Shown here in pieces: positions 31,584 through 42,611 of a stretch of 64,000 bases of DNA; within the stretch, counting starts at the first letter, position 1; each line of letters opens with the position of its first letter. This DNA comes from Agrobacterium tumefaciens str. B6 (GTDB taxonomy: Bacteria > Pseudomonadota > Alphaproteobacteria > Rhizobiales > Rhizobiaceae). The notes below the pieces were generated by a model, which was not told the origin of the DNA, searched no databases, and saw only the letters and a program-made list of their open reading frames with translations. Position numbers and translations under genes: made by a program. The stretch covers positions 124,001 through 188,000 of the forward strand of contig NZ_LMVK01000012.1 of the NCBI RefSeq assembly GCF_001541315.1, read 5' to 3'.

Positions 31584-34553
31584 GTGACGAAACGGGAAAC
31601 CGCTGAAAGGCGGCTGAGCGAGGTTCTGCCGGGGATGATCCGCCCCTATACGCAGACGGAACTGAAATCCGTTCTTTCGACGCTGAAGGATATCGGCAAG
31701 GGCGAGCCGGCGGTGGCCGCGCTGCTTGCCGGGGAAAGCGCGCTCAAAGACTTTATCGCTGCGGCTTTCACGCTGTCTCCCTATCTGCGCGACATGGCGT
31801 CGGCGGATGAAGGGCTTTTGTCGCTGGCGATTTCGAAACCGCTTGAGCCGCTGCTGACCGGTCTCGTCCGCGAGGCGCGCGATTGCTGGAAGCCCGGGAA
31901 CGAGGGCGGTATACCGAGCGAAAACGAGGTGATGTCGCGGCTGAGAGTAGCCAAGCGGCGGCTTTCCTTTATCGCCGCACTTGCCGATCTCGCCCGCATC
32001 TTCACCGCGCGTGATACGACCCGCTGGCTGAGCGACATGGCGGATGCCGCGCTCTCCGCCGCCATCGATCACCTGCTGCTCGCTGCCCATGAGAGCGGCA
32101 AGCTGAAACTGAAGGATGTCGCAACCCCGAGCGAAGGATCGGGCCTCATCGTGCTCGGCATGGGCAAGCTCGGTGCGCGCGAACTCAACTATTCCTCTGA
32201 CATCGACGCCGTGGTGTTCTTCGAACCCTCCGCCGGCATCATGGACGATCCCTATGATGCGACGGAGAATTTCGGACGCATGATGCGCCGTCTGGTGCGC
32301 ATCATGCAGGAGCGCACCGCCGATGGTTATGTCTTCCGCACCGATCTCCGGCTGCGGCCCGACCCCGGCTCGACGCCGCTCGCCATTCCCGTGGAAGCGG
32401 CGCTGCTTTATTACGAGGGCAGGGGGCAGAACTGGGAACGCGCCGCCTATATCAAGGCGCGGCCGGTGGCCGGCGACATGAAGGCGGGCGAGAACTTCCT
32501 GCGCGAGCTGACGCCTTTCATCTTCCGCAAATATCTCGATTACGCGGCGATTGCCGATATCCACTCCATCAAGCGGCAGATCCACGCCCATAAGGGCCAT
32601 GGCGCGATTGCGGTGAAGGGTCATAATGTCAAGCTCGGGCGCGGCGGCATCCGCGAGATCGAGTTCTTCGCCCAGACGCAGCAGCTCATCGCCGGCGGTC
32701 GCATGCCGGCGCTCCGGGTGCGGGCAACGCAGGAGGCGCTTGCTGCACTGACCGAGGCGAAATGGATCGATGCCGAAACGCGTGACAGCCTGACCGACGC
32801 CTACTGGTTCCTGCGTGAGGTGGAGCATCGCATCCAGATGGTGCGCGATGAACAGACCCATGTGTTGCCCGATACAGAAGCGGAATTGAAGCGCATTGCC
32901 TTCATGCTCGGCTTTGACGACACCAAGGCTTTTTCGGAAAAGCTGGAAGAAGTGCTGCGGCTGGTGGAGCGGCGTTATTCCGCGCTGTTTGAGCAGGAAA
33001 CGAAACTCTCCGGCGAGGCTGGCAATCTGGTCTTCACCGGCCAGAAGGACGATCCCGATACGCTGAAAACACTCTCCGCCCTCGGCTTCGAGCGGCCGGA
33101 GGATATCTCCCGCGTCATCCGCACCTGGCACAATGGACGTTACCGGGCCACCCAATCGGTCGAGGCGCGCGAGCGGTTGACGGAGCTGACGCCGGACCTG
33201 CTGCGCGCCTTCGGTGAAAGCAAGCGGGCGGATGAGGCGCTCCTGCGTTTCGATAATTTCCTTTCCGGCCTGCCGGCCGGCATCCAGCTGTTTTCGCTGC
33301 TCGGCAACAATCCGGCGCTGCTCGACCTGCTGGTGACCATCATGTCATCAGCACCGCGCCTTGCCGAAATCATCGCCGCCCGCCCGCATGTCTTTGACGG
33401 CATGCTGGACCCGGCGCTGATGAGCGACATCCCGACACGCGATTATCTCGCCCACCGCATGGGCAATTTCCTCTCCAACGCCCGCCATTACGAGGATATT
33501 CTCGACCGGCTGCGCATCTTTGCCGCCGAACAGCGCTTCCTGATCGGTGTCAGGCTTCTGACCGGCGCAATCCGCGGCGAAGTCGCCGCCCGCGCTTTCA
33601 CCCACCTGGCCGATCTGGTGATCGAGGCGGCGCTGAATGCGGTTCTGGCGGAGATGGAAGCGGCGCATGGGCTCTATCCCGGTGGCCGTGTCGCCGTCAT
33701 GGGCATGGGCAAGCTTGGCTCCTTCGAGCTGACGGCTGGTTCGGATGTCGATCTCATCCTGCTTTACGATTATGACGATGCCGCCCATGAATCCACCGGT
33801 GCAAAGCCGCTCGATGTGGTGCGCTATTTCACTCGCGTTACCCAACGGCTGATTGCTGCCTTATCGGCCCCGACGGCGGAAGGCGTGCTTTACGAGGTCG
33901 ACATGCGGCTTCGCCCTTCCGGCAACAAGGGGCCGGTGGCGACGCGCATCTCCGCTTTCGAGAAATACCAGCGCGAGGAAGCCTGGACCTGGGAACACAT
34001 GGCGCTCTCCCGCGCCCGCCTGATCTGCGGCGATGCTTCGCTGATGGAAGATGCGCGCCGCATCATCGCTTCCATCCTTTCGCAAAAGCGCGATGCGACC
34101 AAGGTTTCCGTCGACGTGCTGGACATGCGCAACCTCATCGAGCAGGAAAAACCGCCGGAAAACAACTGGGACTTCAAGCTCATCAACGGTGGCCTGATCG
34201 ACCTCGAATTCATCGCCCAATATCTGGCGCTGGTGGGGCCGGTGAAAGGGCTTGCTGCGCACGAACCGGGCCGCAATACGGCCGAGGCGTTGCAGGCGCT
34301 CGCCGCGCCTGTCATGGAGCCGCAGGCTTTCGATGACTGCATGGCGGCGATGGGGCTTTATACCGAAATATCGCAGATCGTGCGGCTGTGCATTGATGGG
34401 ACGTTCAATCCGAAAGAGGCGCCGGCGGGCCTGATCGACCTCGTGTGCCGGGCGGGGGATTGCCCGGATATTTCAACGCTTGAGGGAGAGGTGAAGCGGC
34501 TGGCGAAAGCAGTGCGCAAGGCGTTTGTGGCGGTGGTGAAGAATGGTAATTAG
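31584..34553 (+). CDS. glnE: Glutamine synthetase adenylyltransferase / deadenylase GlnE
   Basis: A 989-residue bifunctional enzyme that adenylylates and deadenylylates glutamine synthetase in response to PII and glutamine. Both nucleotidyltransferase domains are intact: the N-terminal deadenylase (LGMGKLGARELNYSSDIDAVVF, near residue 200) and the C-terminal adenylylase (MGMGKLGSFELTAGSDVDLILL, near residue 710), each followed by a helical GlnD-type domain. Length is normal. GTG 31584 is used because GGAG precedes it and the protein begins in the usual place; the frame is open further upstream but antisense to the mipA gene. Confidence 0.94.
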   Translation: MTKRETAERRLSEVLPGMIRPYTQTELKSVLSTLKDIGKGEPAVAALLAGESALKDFIAAAFTLSPYLRDMASADEGLLSLAISKPLEPLLTGLVREARDCWKPGNEGGIPSENEVMSRLRVAKRRLSFIAALADLARIFTARDTTRWLSDMADAALSAAIDHLLLAAHESGKLKLKDVATPSEGSGLIVLGMGKLGARELNYSSDIDAVVFFEPSAGIMDDPYDATENFGRMMRRLVRIMQERTADGYVFRTDLRLRPDPGSTPLAIPVEAALLYYEGRGQNWERAAYIKARPVAGDMKAGENFLRELTPFIFRKYLDYAAIADIHSIKRQIHAHKGHGAIAVKGHNVKLGRGGIREIEFFAQTQQLIAGGRMPALRVRATQEALAALTEAKWIDAETRDSLTDAYWFLREVEHRIQMVRDEQTHVLPDTEAELKRIAFMLGFDDTKAFSEKLEEVLRLVERRYSALFEQETKLSGEAGNLVFTGQKDDPDTLKTLSALGFERPEDISRVIRTWHNGRYRATQSVEARERLTELTPDLLRAFGESKRADEALLRFDNFLSGLPAGIQLFSLLGNNPALLDLLVTIMSSAPRLAEIIAARPHVFDGMLDPALMSDIPTRDYLAHRMGNFLSNARHYEDILDRLRIFAAEQRFLIGVRLLTGAIRGEVAARAFTHLADLVIEAALNAVLAEMEAAHGLYPGGRVAVMGMGKLGSFELTAGSDVDLILLYDYDDAAHESTGAKPLDVVRYFTRVTQRLIAALSAPTAEGVLYEVDMRLRPSGNKGPVATRISAFEKYQREEAWTWEHMALSRARLICGDASLMEDARRIIASILSQKRDATKVSVDVLDMRNLIEQEKPPENNWDFKLINGGLIDLEFIAQYLALVGPVKGLAAHEPGRNTAEALQALAAPVMEPQAFDDCMAAMGLYTEISQIVRLCIDGTFNPKEAPAGLIDLVCRAGDCPDISTLEGEVKRLAKAVRKAFVAVVKNGN

Positions 34554-34884
34554 TGAATCGGATCATAGAAAGAAGAAGCTGAGCATGAAGGTGTATTTCT
34601 ATATACTACCTGCAATATTATTGTTCTTTTTTTCACCTCTTATTTTAAATATATCGGCGGATATCATTGCATACGCGTATGGATGCCAAATCCATCTCGA
34701 CGAGATTAAGTGTTCCGCAGGAGACGCCTCCGTCCCCATTGTAGCTGCTTTTGCACTAGATATCTGCTTATTGGCACTGCGATTGTTGTTCTTTGTGCCC
34801 CTGATCGCGGCGATGTTTTTCTTCATCTGGCTATTGCTAATATTGCGATATGCCCTGCTAAGAATTGAGACCAAAAGTAAATGA
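34543..34884 (+). CDS. Small low-GC membrane protein, uncharacterised
   Basis: A 113-residue protein with helices near residues 18-38 and 74-105 and a short loop holding two cysteines (YGCQIHLDEIKCSAGD). That two-helix, Cys-loop layout recalls a widespread family of small inner membrane proteins of unknown function. Base and codon use stand out: AT-rich with ATA, TTA and CTA codons, unlike GC-rich neighbours. It overlaps the end of glnE by 11 bases with GGTGA before its ATG; ATG 34585 is an alternative start. Possible recent acquisition. Confidence 0.6.
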   Translation: MVISESDHRKKKLSMKVYFYILPAILLFFFSPLILNISADIIAYAYGCQIHLDEIKCSAGDASVPIVAAFALDICLLALRLLFFVPLIAAMFFFIWLLLILRYALLRIETKSK

Positions 34885-34947
34885 TGGAAGAGCCAATTTC
34901 CCTATAATTTAGGCCTTTGTCGGTTGGGCGCGAACATCGTCCAACGC

Positions 34948-37284
<2,337 letters not shown>

Positions 37285-37310
37285 TGTCCCGCCTTTTAGA
37301 TGTCCCCAGT

Positions 37311-37394
37311 GATTCGAAGCGCCGCCGCTCGAATATCCCTAATGAATCAAATGCGATTCGCCGTGTCCAGAGGCAAAAGTTAAAAGAATTTTAA
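37311..37394 (-). promoter_or_regulatory. Cell-cycle promoter of pleC: CtrA box and GANTC sites
   Basis: 37380-37394 reads TTAA-N7-TTAA inside the near-palindrome GTTAAAAGAATTTTAAC, the full CtrA consensus. Between it and the pleC start are three CcrM methylation sites GANTC (37311-37315, 37344-37348, 37355-37359). The box is about 96 bases before the pleC ATG. CtrA and CcrM are the standard cell-cycle regulators of this class, so direct CtrA control of pleC is plausible. The other gene reading away (37523 onward) is on the same minus strand and ends here. Confidence 0.6.
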
Positions 37395-37522
37395 CCCCTT
37401 GAACCGACTCCGTATTTTTTCGGGACAATCTGCTCCCGCTTCGGGAAAAGCGGGATTCATGAAGAAAAACAGTGAGCGGCACTTCAATTCCGGCGGTTTC
37501 GAGATGCCGCGTGGAACGGGTT

Positions 37523-37843
37523 TCAGCCTCCATCGAAGGCATCGAGAGCAGGGCCAAGCGCGCTGATCACGCCATTGCCGGCGGCGGGAAGACCGGTCAG
37601 CACCGCGCTGATGATATCCTCCCGGCTTGCGCCGTGCGCCTTGGCTTCCGTCACATGAAAAGCGATGCCGCTTTCCAGACGCAGGGCGGCCAGAATACCG
37701 ATATAGATCAGGCTCTGCGTCTTCACATCGAGTGTGGAGGCCGCGCCCAGGCCCTGCACGGCCTGAAGCCATGCCGCCTTGTGAGCCGGGGCGTCGGTCA
37801 TGAAGCGTTGAAACGAGGCGCTGGTTCTGGACATGTCCGTCAT
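37523..37843 (-). CDS. Carboxymuconolactone decarboxylase / AhpD-like protein
   Basis: A 106-residue alpha-helical protein of the CMD/AhpD superfamily, recognised by LDVKTQSLIYIGILAALR and IAFHVTEAKAHGASREDIISAVLTGLPAAG. The usual catalytic pair C-x-x-C-x-x-x-H is not kept: where C..C..H is expected the sequence reads SGIAFHV, so peroxidase chemistry of the AhpD kind is doubtful. Start ATG 37843; the frame is open upstream to 37948 but without family sequence. Lies between pepN and pleC on the minus strand. Confidence 0.78.
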   Translation of the reverse strand: MTDMSRTSASFQRFMTDAPAHKAAWLQAVQGLGAASTLDVKTQSLIYIGILAALRLESGIAFHVTEAKAHGASREDIISAVLTGLPAAGNGVISALGPALDAFDGG

Positions 37844-37978
37844 CTGAAGTTCCCATCTGATCCCGAGCCAACGTCGGCCCTTCGCACACAAAGATGCTGC
37901 GCAATGCGCGACGCCGCCTTGATGGAAATCAAGACGGCGTCGCGGCATGGATCAGAATGGTGGAGCTTCGGCGGACGA

Positions 37979-40627
37979 TCAGCCCTTGAGGATACGCCCG
38001 ACGATGTCGCTTACATCCGTCGACAGGTCCTTCGCCTCGGCAATGGTTGAAAGCGCGGCTTTCGCATGTTCGGCACGGCTTGCCTCCAGCGATCGCCAGG
38101 AGCGCATGGAGGTCAAAATGCGGGCGGCCAGCTGCGGATTGCGTTTGTCGATGGCGATGATCTGTTCCGCAAGGAAACGATAGGCCGCGCCATCGGCTCG
38201 GTGGAAGCCGGTGGGGTTGTAGAAGGCAAGCGTGCCGACCAGCGAGCGCACCCGGTTCGGATTGGTGGCGATGAAATGTTTCGATTTCATCAGCCCCTTG
38301 ATACGCTCCAGCGCGCCTTCGCCCGGAATGGCTGCCTGCAACGAGAACCATTTGTCGAGAACGAGTGCATTGTCGGCAAAGCGTTTTTCGAAGGCGGCAA
38401 GCGCTTCCTTTGTTTCCGTGCTTTCCGGGAAACGCTGGGTCAGGACGCTGAGCGCATGGGCGAGATCGGTCATGTTGGTGGCGTCGGCAAAGGCGTTCGC
38501 CGCCCGCTCCGGTGTTCCCTCGGCAAAGGCGAGGAAGCTCAGGGCGCCATTGCGCAGCGAACGGCGTCCGGCGCTGTCGGCGTCGGGGCTGTAAGCCTCG
38601 CCATCGGCAGCACTATCGGCAAGCTGCCGCAGCGTTTCTAGGCCGGACGTGGCAATCGCCTTGATCGTGGCATTGCGCGCCTTGTGGATGGCATCGGGAT
38701 CGGTGTTGCCGCCGAGTTCGCGGGCGATATCCGTTTCGCTCGGCAAGGCGAGCGCCTGCGCCCGGAATGCCGGCTCAAGCGCGTCGTTGCCGATGATTTC
38801 GATGAGCGTGGCGGAGAGAGCCGCATCCGTCTGTATTTCTTCGCCCTTGTGCACCGCCTTGGCGGCGGCAATCAGCGCCGGCAGGGCGAGATCGGTCAGC
38901 GCCTGGAAACGGGCGAACATGTCAGTCTCATGCCGGGCAATCTGCACCAGATCGGCCGCATTCTGCTCGAAATCCAGATTGATCGGTGCCGCGAAGCTGC
39001 GGTTGATAGACAGCACCGGCCTCGACGAGATGCCGGGGAAGGAGAAGGTTTGGTTGCGTTCGGTCAGATGCAGCACGCCATTGCGATACTCGCCGCCTTC
39101 GACGGCCTGCGGTTCGGCGATCTGGCCATTGTCGAGGATCAGCGCCAGCGACAGCGGAATATGGCGCGGCTGCTTCACCGGCTGGCCGGGCGTCGGCGCC
39201 ACGGTCTGTTCCAGCGTCAGTCTGAAGGTGGCATTGCCCGCATCATAAGCCGATGAGACGGAGACGAGCGGTGTGCCCGCTTCCGTGTACCAGAGCGAAA
39301 ATTGCGAGAGGTCGCGGCCGCTCGCATCGACGAAGCTCTTGACGAAATCCTCGACGGTTGCGGCTTCGCCGTCATGGCGCTCGAAATAGAGGTCCATGCC
39401 CTTCTTGAAATCATCACCGCCGAGGATCGTGGCGATCATCCTCGTGACTTCGGCACCTTTTTCATAAACGGTCGTTGTGTAGAAATTGTTGATTTCGCGA
39501 TAGGTATCCGGGCGCGGCGGGGGCGCCCGCGGGCCGGAATCCTCGGGAAACTGCTCCGATTTCAGATGGCGCACATCGGCGATGCGCTTGACCGGCCGCG
39601 AGCGCATGTCGGCGGAAAATTCCTGATCGCGATAGACCGTCAGGCCTTCTTTCAGGCAGAGCTGGAACCAGTCGCGGCAGGTAATGCGGTTGCCCGTCCA
39701 GTTGTGGAAATATTCATGGGCGATGATGCGCTCGATATTGGCGTAGTCAGCATCGGAGGCGGTTTCGGGGTCGGCCAGCACGAATTTGTCGTTGAAGACG
39801 TTGAGACCCTTGTTCTCCATCGCGCCCATGTTGAAATCGGACACGGCGACGATCATGAAGATATCGAGATCGTATTCGCGGCCGAAACGCTCTTCGTCCC
39901 ATTTCATCGAACGTTTCAGCGCATCCATGGCGTAGGCCGCGCGCGGCTCTTTGCCGTGCTCGACATAAATCTTCAGCGCCACTTCGCGGCCGGACATGGT
40001 GGTGAAGGTATCTTCCACCACGCCGAGATCGCCGGCGACAAGCGCGAAGAGATAGCTGGGTTTCGGATGCGGATCGAACCAGGCTGCGAAGTGACGGCCT
40101 TCATCGTAATTGCCGCCGCCGAGGAAATTGCCGTTCGAGAGCAGCAGCGGATTGCCTTCCTTCGCCGCGATGATCGTCACCGTATAGGGCGCCAGAACAT
40201 CCGGCCGGTCGGGGAAATAGGTGATACGGCGGAAACCTTCCGCCTCGCATTGCGTGCAATAAACGCCATTGGTGCGGTAAAGCCCCATCAGCTGCGTATT
40301 GATCTGCGGATTGATGTAATTGGTGACGCAGATCTCGAAGGGAGATTCGGCCGGCAAATCGCGGATGGTCAGGCTGTCGGGCGTCGCCTCATATTGGCCG
40401 GCGGGAAGCTCCACCTGGTCGAGCAGCAGGCCGGAAAGCTTCAGCTCGTCGCCATCAAGAACGAGCGGCGCCTGCCGCTCAGCACCTTCGCGCCGGTGAA
40501 AGATCAAACGGGCTTCGACCTTGGTATTCTTGGGGTCGAGTTCGAAGGTGAGATCCACCCGCTCCAGAACGAAATCGGTGGGGCGGTAATCTGCCAGGTG
40601 AACGATCTGGCCCGTGTCTGTTCGCAT
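37979..40627 (-). CDS. pepN: Aminopeptidase N
   Basis: An 882-residue M1 zinc metallopeptidase. The exopeptidase motif is GAMENKGLN (near residue 265) and the zinc site HEYFHNWTGNRITC with the downstream glutamate in LKEGLTVYRDQEF. The N-terminal part (QCEAEGFRRITYFPDRPDVLAPYTV) and the long helical C-terminal domain match the bacterial PepN subgroup in order and length. Cytoplasmic, no signal peptide; general peptide turnover. Start ATG 40627. Confidence 0.95.
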   Translation of the reverse strand: MRTDTGQIVHLADYRPTDFVLERVDLTFELDPKNTKVEARLIFHRREGAERQAPLVLDGDELKLSGLLLDQVELPAGQYEATPDSLTIRDLPAESPFEICVTNYINPQINTQLMGLYRTNGVYCTQCEAEGFRRITYFPDRPDVLAPYTVTIIAAKEGNPLLLSNGNFLGGGNYDEGRHFAAWFDPHPKPSYLFALVAGDLGVVEDTFTTMSGREVALKIYVEHGKEPRAAYAMDALKRSMKWDEERFGREYDLDIFMIVAVSDFNMGAMENKGLNVFNDKFVLADPETASDADYANIERIIAHEYFHNWTGNRITCRDWFQLCLKEGLTVYRDQEFSADMRSRPVKRIADVRHLKSEQFPEDSGPRAPPPRPDTYREINNFYTTTVYEKGAEVTRMIATILGGDDFKKGMDLYFERHDGEAATVEDFVKSFVDASGRDLSQFSLWYTEAGTPLVSVSSAYDAGNATFRLTLEQTVAPTPGQPVKQPRHIPLSLALILDNGQIAEPQAVEGGEYRNGVLHLTERNQTFSFPGISSRPVLSINRSFAAPINLDFEQNAADLVQIARHETDMFARFQALTDLALPALIAAAKAVHKGEEIQTDAALSATLIEIIGNDALEPAFRAQALALPSETDIARELGGNTDPDAIHKARNATIKAIATSGLETLRQLADSAADGEAYSPDADSAGRRSLRNGALSFLAFAEGTPERAANAFADATNMTDLAHALSVLTQRFPESTETKEALAAFEKRFADNALVLDKWFSLQAAIPGEGALERIKGLMKSKHFIATNPNRVRSLVGTLAFYNPTGFHRADGAAYRFLAEQIIAIDKRNPQLAARILTSMRSWRSLEASRAEHAKAALSTIAEAKDLSTDVSDIVGRILKG

Positions 40628-41067
40628 GACTGTCCCTGAATAACTTGGCGTGGTCTTCCCGGCATCATGTCGCCATAAGTCCCGGATGTAAAATGGGTAG
40701 AGTATTCGTCACGTTCATGTGCGCATCGGAGGACGTCCTGTCCCGCCATGGAAAGCTTTGCCGGCCATGCAGACAATCCTCCCGCCGCCGGACCCGTGGA
40801 CCATGGCAGCAAATGTTGAACGATTGCTGAAATTATATTTTATTTTCTTCAAATTTTAGCGCGCGTCGCTTTTCGTCTGCGATCGTTCCCGCAGGTGTGC
40901 GAACGAACCCTCGCCAGATCAACGGAATTCATGAGTGAATAACATTTTTTGTTGTAAAGCCCCGGAAGAATGCTCTAGCCTTGGTACATCCACTTCCCCT
41001 GCGTCGTCCTCTCCCGCATGAAAATCTCCCGATGGCGTGTTTGCGCAGCCGATATGAGTAACTGCCA
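40628..41067. other. Intergenic region between pepN and EamA transporter
   Basis: 440 bases between divergent genes. No ORF that I can support. The stretch 40815-40860 is strongly AT-rich (TTATATTTTATTTTC) and is the likeliest promoter zone; no specific operator is recognised. Confidence 0.5.
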
Positions 41068-42003
41068 ATGAACGCCGAACCGATGAATCCCTTTCGCGGG
41101 ATTAGCATGAAGCTGATTTCGGTCGGCTTTTTTCTTGTCATGCAGACCTGTATCAAGGCCGCAGGTGACGTGCCGGCCGGCCAGATCACCTTCTTCCGTT
41201 CCGCCTTCGCCATCATCCCGATCGTCGTTTATCTCGCCTGGTTGCATGCGCTGGCGAGCGCGCTGCACACCAACAATCTCCTCGGCCATTTCAAGCGCGG
41301 TTTTCTGGGCATCCTCTCGATGGCCTGCGGTTTTTATGGGTTGACCATGCTGCCGCTGCCGGAATTCATCGCCATCGGTTATGCCTCGCCGCTTCTCGCC
41401 GTCGTTTTCGCCGCCTTCATCCTGCATGAAAAGGTGCGCATCTATCGCTGGAGTGCGGTGTTTGTCGGCATGATGGGCGTGCTGGTGATTCTGTGGCCGA
41501 AGATGACGCTTCTGAGTGAGGGCGGCTTTGCCGCGGGTGAGGGGCTGGGGGCCATTGCCGTGCTATGCGGCGCGGCGCTGGGCGGTCTGGCCATGATCCA
41601 GGTGCGGCAGCTGGTGGAGACGGAAAAGACGCCGACCATCGTGCTCTATTTTTCGCTCACCGCCACTTTGTTATCGCTCATCAGCGTGCCGTTCGGCTGG
41701 AATTCGCTGAGCCTGACGCAGGCGATGCTCTTGATCACCAGCGGCATCTGCGGCGGCGTCGCGCAAATCTTCCTGACGGAGAGTTACCGCCATGCGGAGG
41801 TCTCCGTCATCGCCCCCTTCGAATACAGCTCCATCGTCTTCGGCATCGCGGTGTCCTACATTCTGTTCGGTGATATTCCGACGGTGACAATGCTGATCGG
41901 TACGGCGATCGTGATCCTCGCCGGTATCTTCATCATTTTCCGCGAACATCAGCTGGGATTGGCGAGACGGGCGGCGCGCAAGGCTTCGACGCCGCAGGGG
42001 TGA
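41068..42003 (+). CDS. DMT superfamily (EamA) transporter
   Basis: A 311-residue integral membrane protein with ten helices in two EamA repeats (about residues 10-145 and 160-295). Typical phrases are ITFFRSAFAIIP, LTMLPLPEFIAIGYASPLLAVVFAAFILHEKV in the first half and LTESYRHAEVSVIAPFEYSSIVFGIAVSYILFGD in the second. Drug/metabolite exporter; substrate unknown. Start ATG 41068, with ATG 41083 possible. A structured repeat begins 46 bases after the stop. Confidence 0.88.
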   Translation: MNAEPMNPFRGISMKLISVGFFLVMQTCIKAAGDVPAGQITFFRSAFAIIPIVVYLAWLHALASALHTNNLLGHFKRGFLGILSMACGFYGLTMLPLPEFIAIGYASPLLAVVFAAFILHEKVRIYRWSAVFVGMMGVLVILWPKMTLLSEGGFAAGEGLGAIAVLCGAALGGLAMIQVRQLVETEKTPTIVLYFSLTATLLSLISVPFGWNSLSLTQAMLLITSGICGGVAQIFLTESYRHAEVSVIAPFEYSSIVFGIAVSYILFGDIPTVTMLIGTAIVILAGIFIIFREHQLGLARRAARKASTPQG

Positions 42004-42048
42004 GGGATGTTTCCTCGGCCGCTATACACTGGCCGTTTTGTGTGTCCG

Positions 42049-42157
42049 TCATTCCGGCCATGAGCCGGAATCCAGTCGACACGCGTCTGCGTGTTGGAAA
42101 GACTCCTTTCAGCCCAAGGACTTGGGCTGGCTGGATGCCGGATCAGGTCCGGCATGA
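42049..42157. repeat. Structured intergenic repeat, copy B
   Basis: Same four-hairpin layout as the copy at 4008-4118. Left: ATTCCGGC (42051-42058) with GCCGGAAT (42064-42071). Second: GACACGC (42078-42084) with GCGTGTT (42089-42095). Central: CAGCCCA (42110-42116) with TGGGCTG (42123-42129), loop AGGACT. Right: ATGCCGGA (42135-42142) with TCCGGCAT (42148-42155). Stems differ in sequence from copy A yet remain paired. ATCCAG and CTGGAT linkers are kept. Confidence 0.85.
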
Positions 42158-42194
42158 CGGAGGTCTATAATCGTGAAAACACGCAAAAGCAAAA

Positions 42195-42218
42195 GGCGCC
42201 TTCCCGAAGAAAGACGCC
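42195..42218 (-). terminator. Intrinsic terminator of the 63-residue ORF
   Basis: On the minus strand GGCGTCTTTC and GGAAGGCGCC pair (with G-U wobbles) around a TTCG tetraloop-like turn and are followed by TTTTGCTTTTGC. It lies about 50 bases after the stop of the minus-strand small ORF at 42268-42459, a normal terminator position. Confidence 0.6.
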
Positions 42219-42267
42219 AGCGCGCAATCATATCTATGAGCCAGTGCTAGACTGGCCTGAGTGCTTC

Positions 42268-42459
42268 TCAGCGCTCGCGGAAATCTGCGAAGACTGCCGA
42301 GGGACGCGTCACGCGGACCTGCTGCATGGCAGCGCGTGCGGTCATCTGTTCGTTTGCGGCTGCGCCGAAACGATGGTAGCCCTGACTGGAGCGAGGGCCG
42401 AGGCCCGCCAGGCGGAGCGTTTCAAAGCCGGAATGTACCGGACGGAAGCGAGTGGTCAT
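42268..42459 (-). CDS. Small uncharacterised protein, 63 residues
   Basis: An ORF of 63 residues, MTTRFRPVHSGFETLRLAGL onward, basic and rich in Arg, Ala and Gly, with no membrane segment, no cysteine and no motif I know. It is supported by an AAGG-rich leader (AAGGAACCAAGGCA) directly before the ATG, by an intrinsic terminator downstream on the same strand, and by the absence of any competing gene between the EamA transporter and the glycosylase-like gene. Could also be a short regulatory RNA with incidental coding. Confidence 0.55.
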   Translation of the reverse strand: MTTRFRPVHSGFETLRLAGLGPRSSQGYHRFGAAANEQMTARAAMQQVRVTRPSAVFADFRER

Positions 42460-42611
42460 TGCCTTGGTTCCTTAAACCGAATTCCTCCCAAGACATGATC
42501 GCTATATCGCAGCGCAGCATGGATTCGGCAAGCCGGCCAAATGCGCCGCTGTTATGCGTAATGCGCATGGCTTTTTTCATAATTCATTTACATTGAGTAG
42601 GAATGAGGCAG

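Noticed and set aside
30429..33155. 908-codon minus-strand frame
   Set aside because: Only its last 287 codons (the MipA/OmpV gene) are real; the rest is antisense to glnE.
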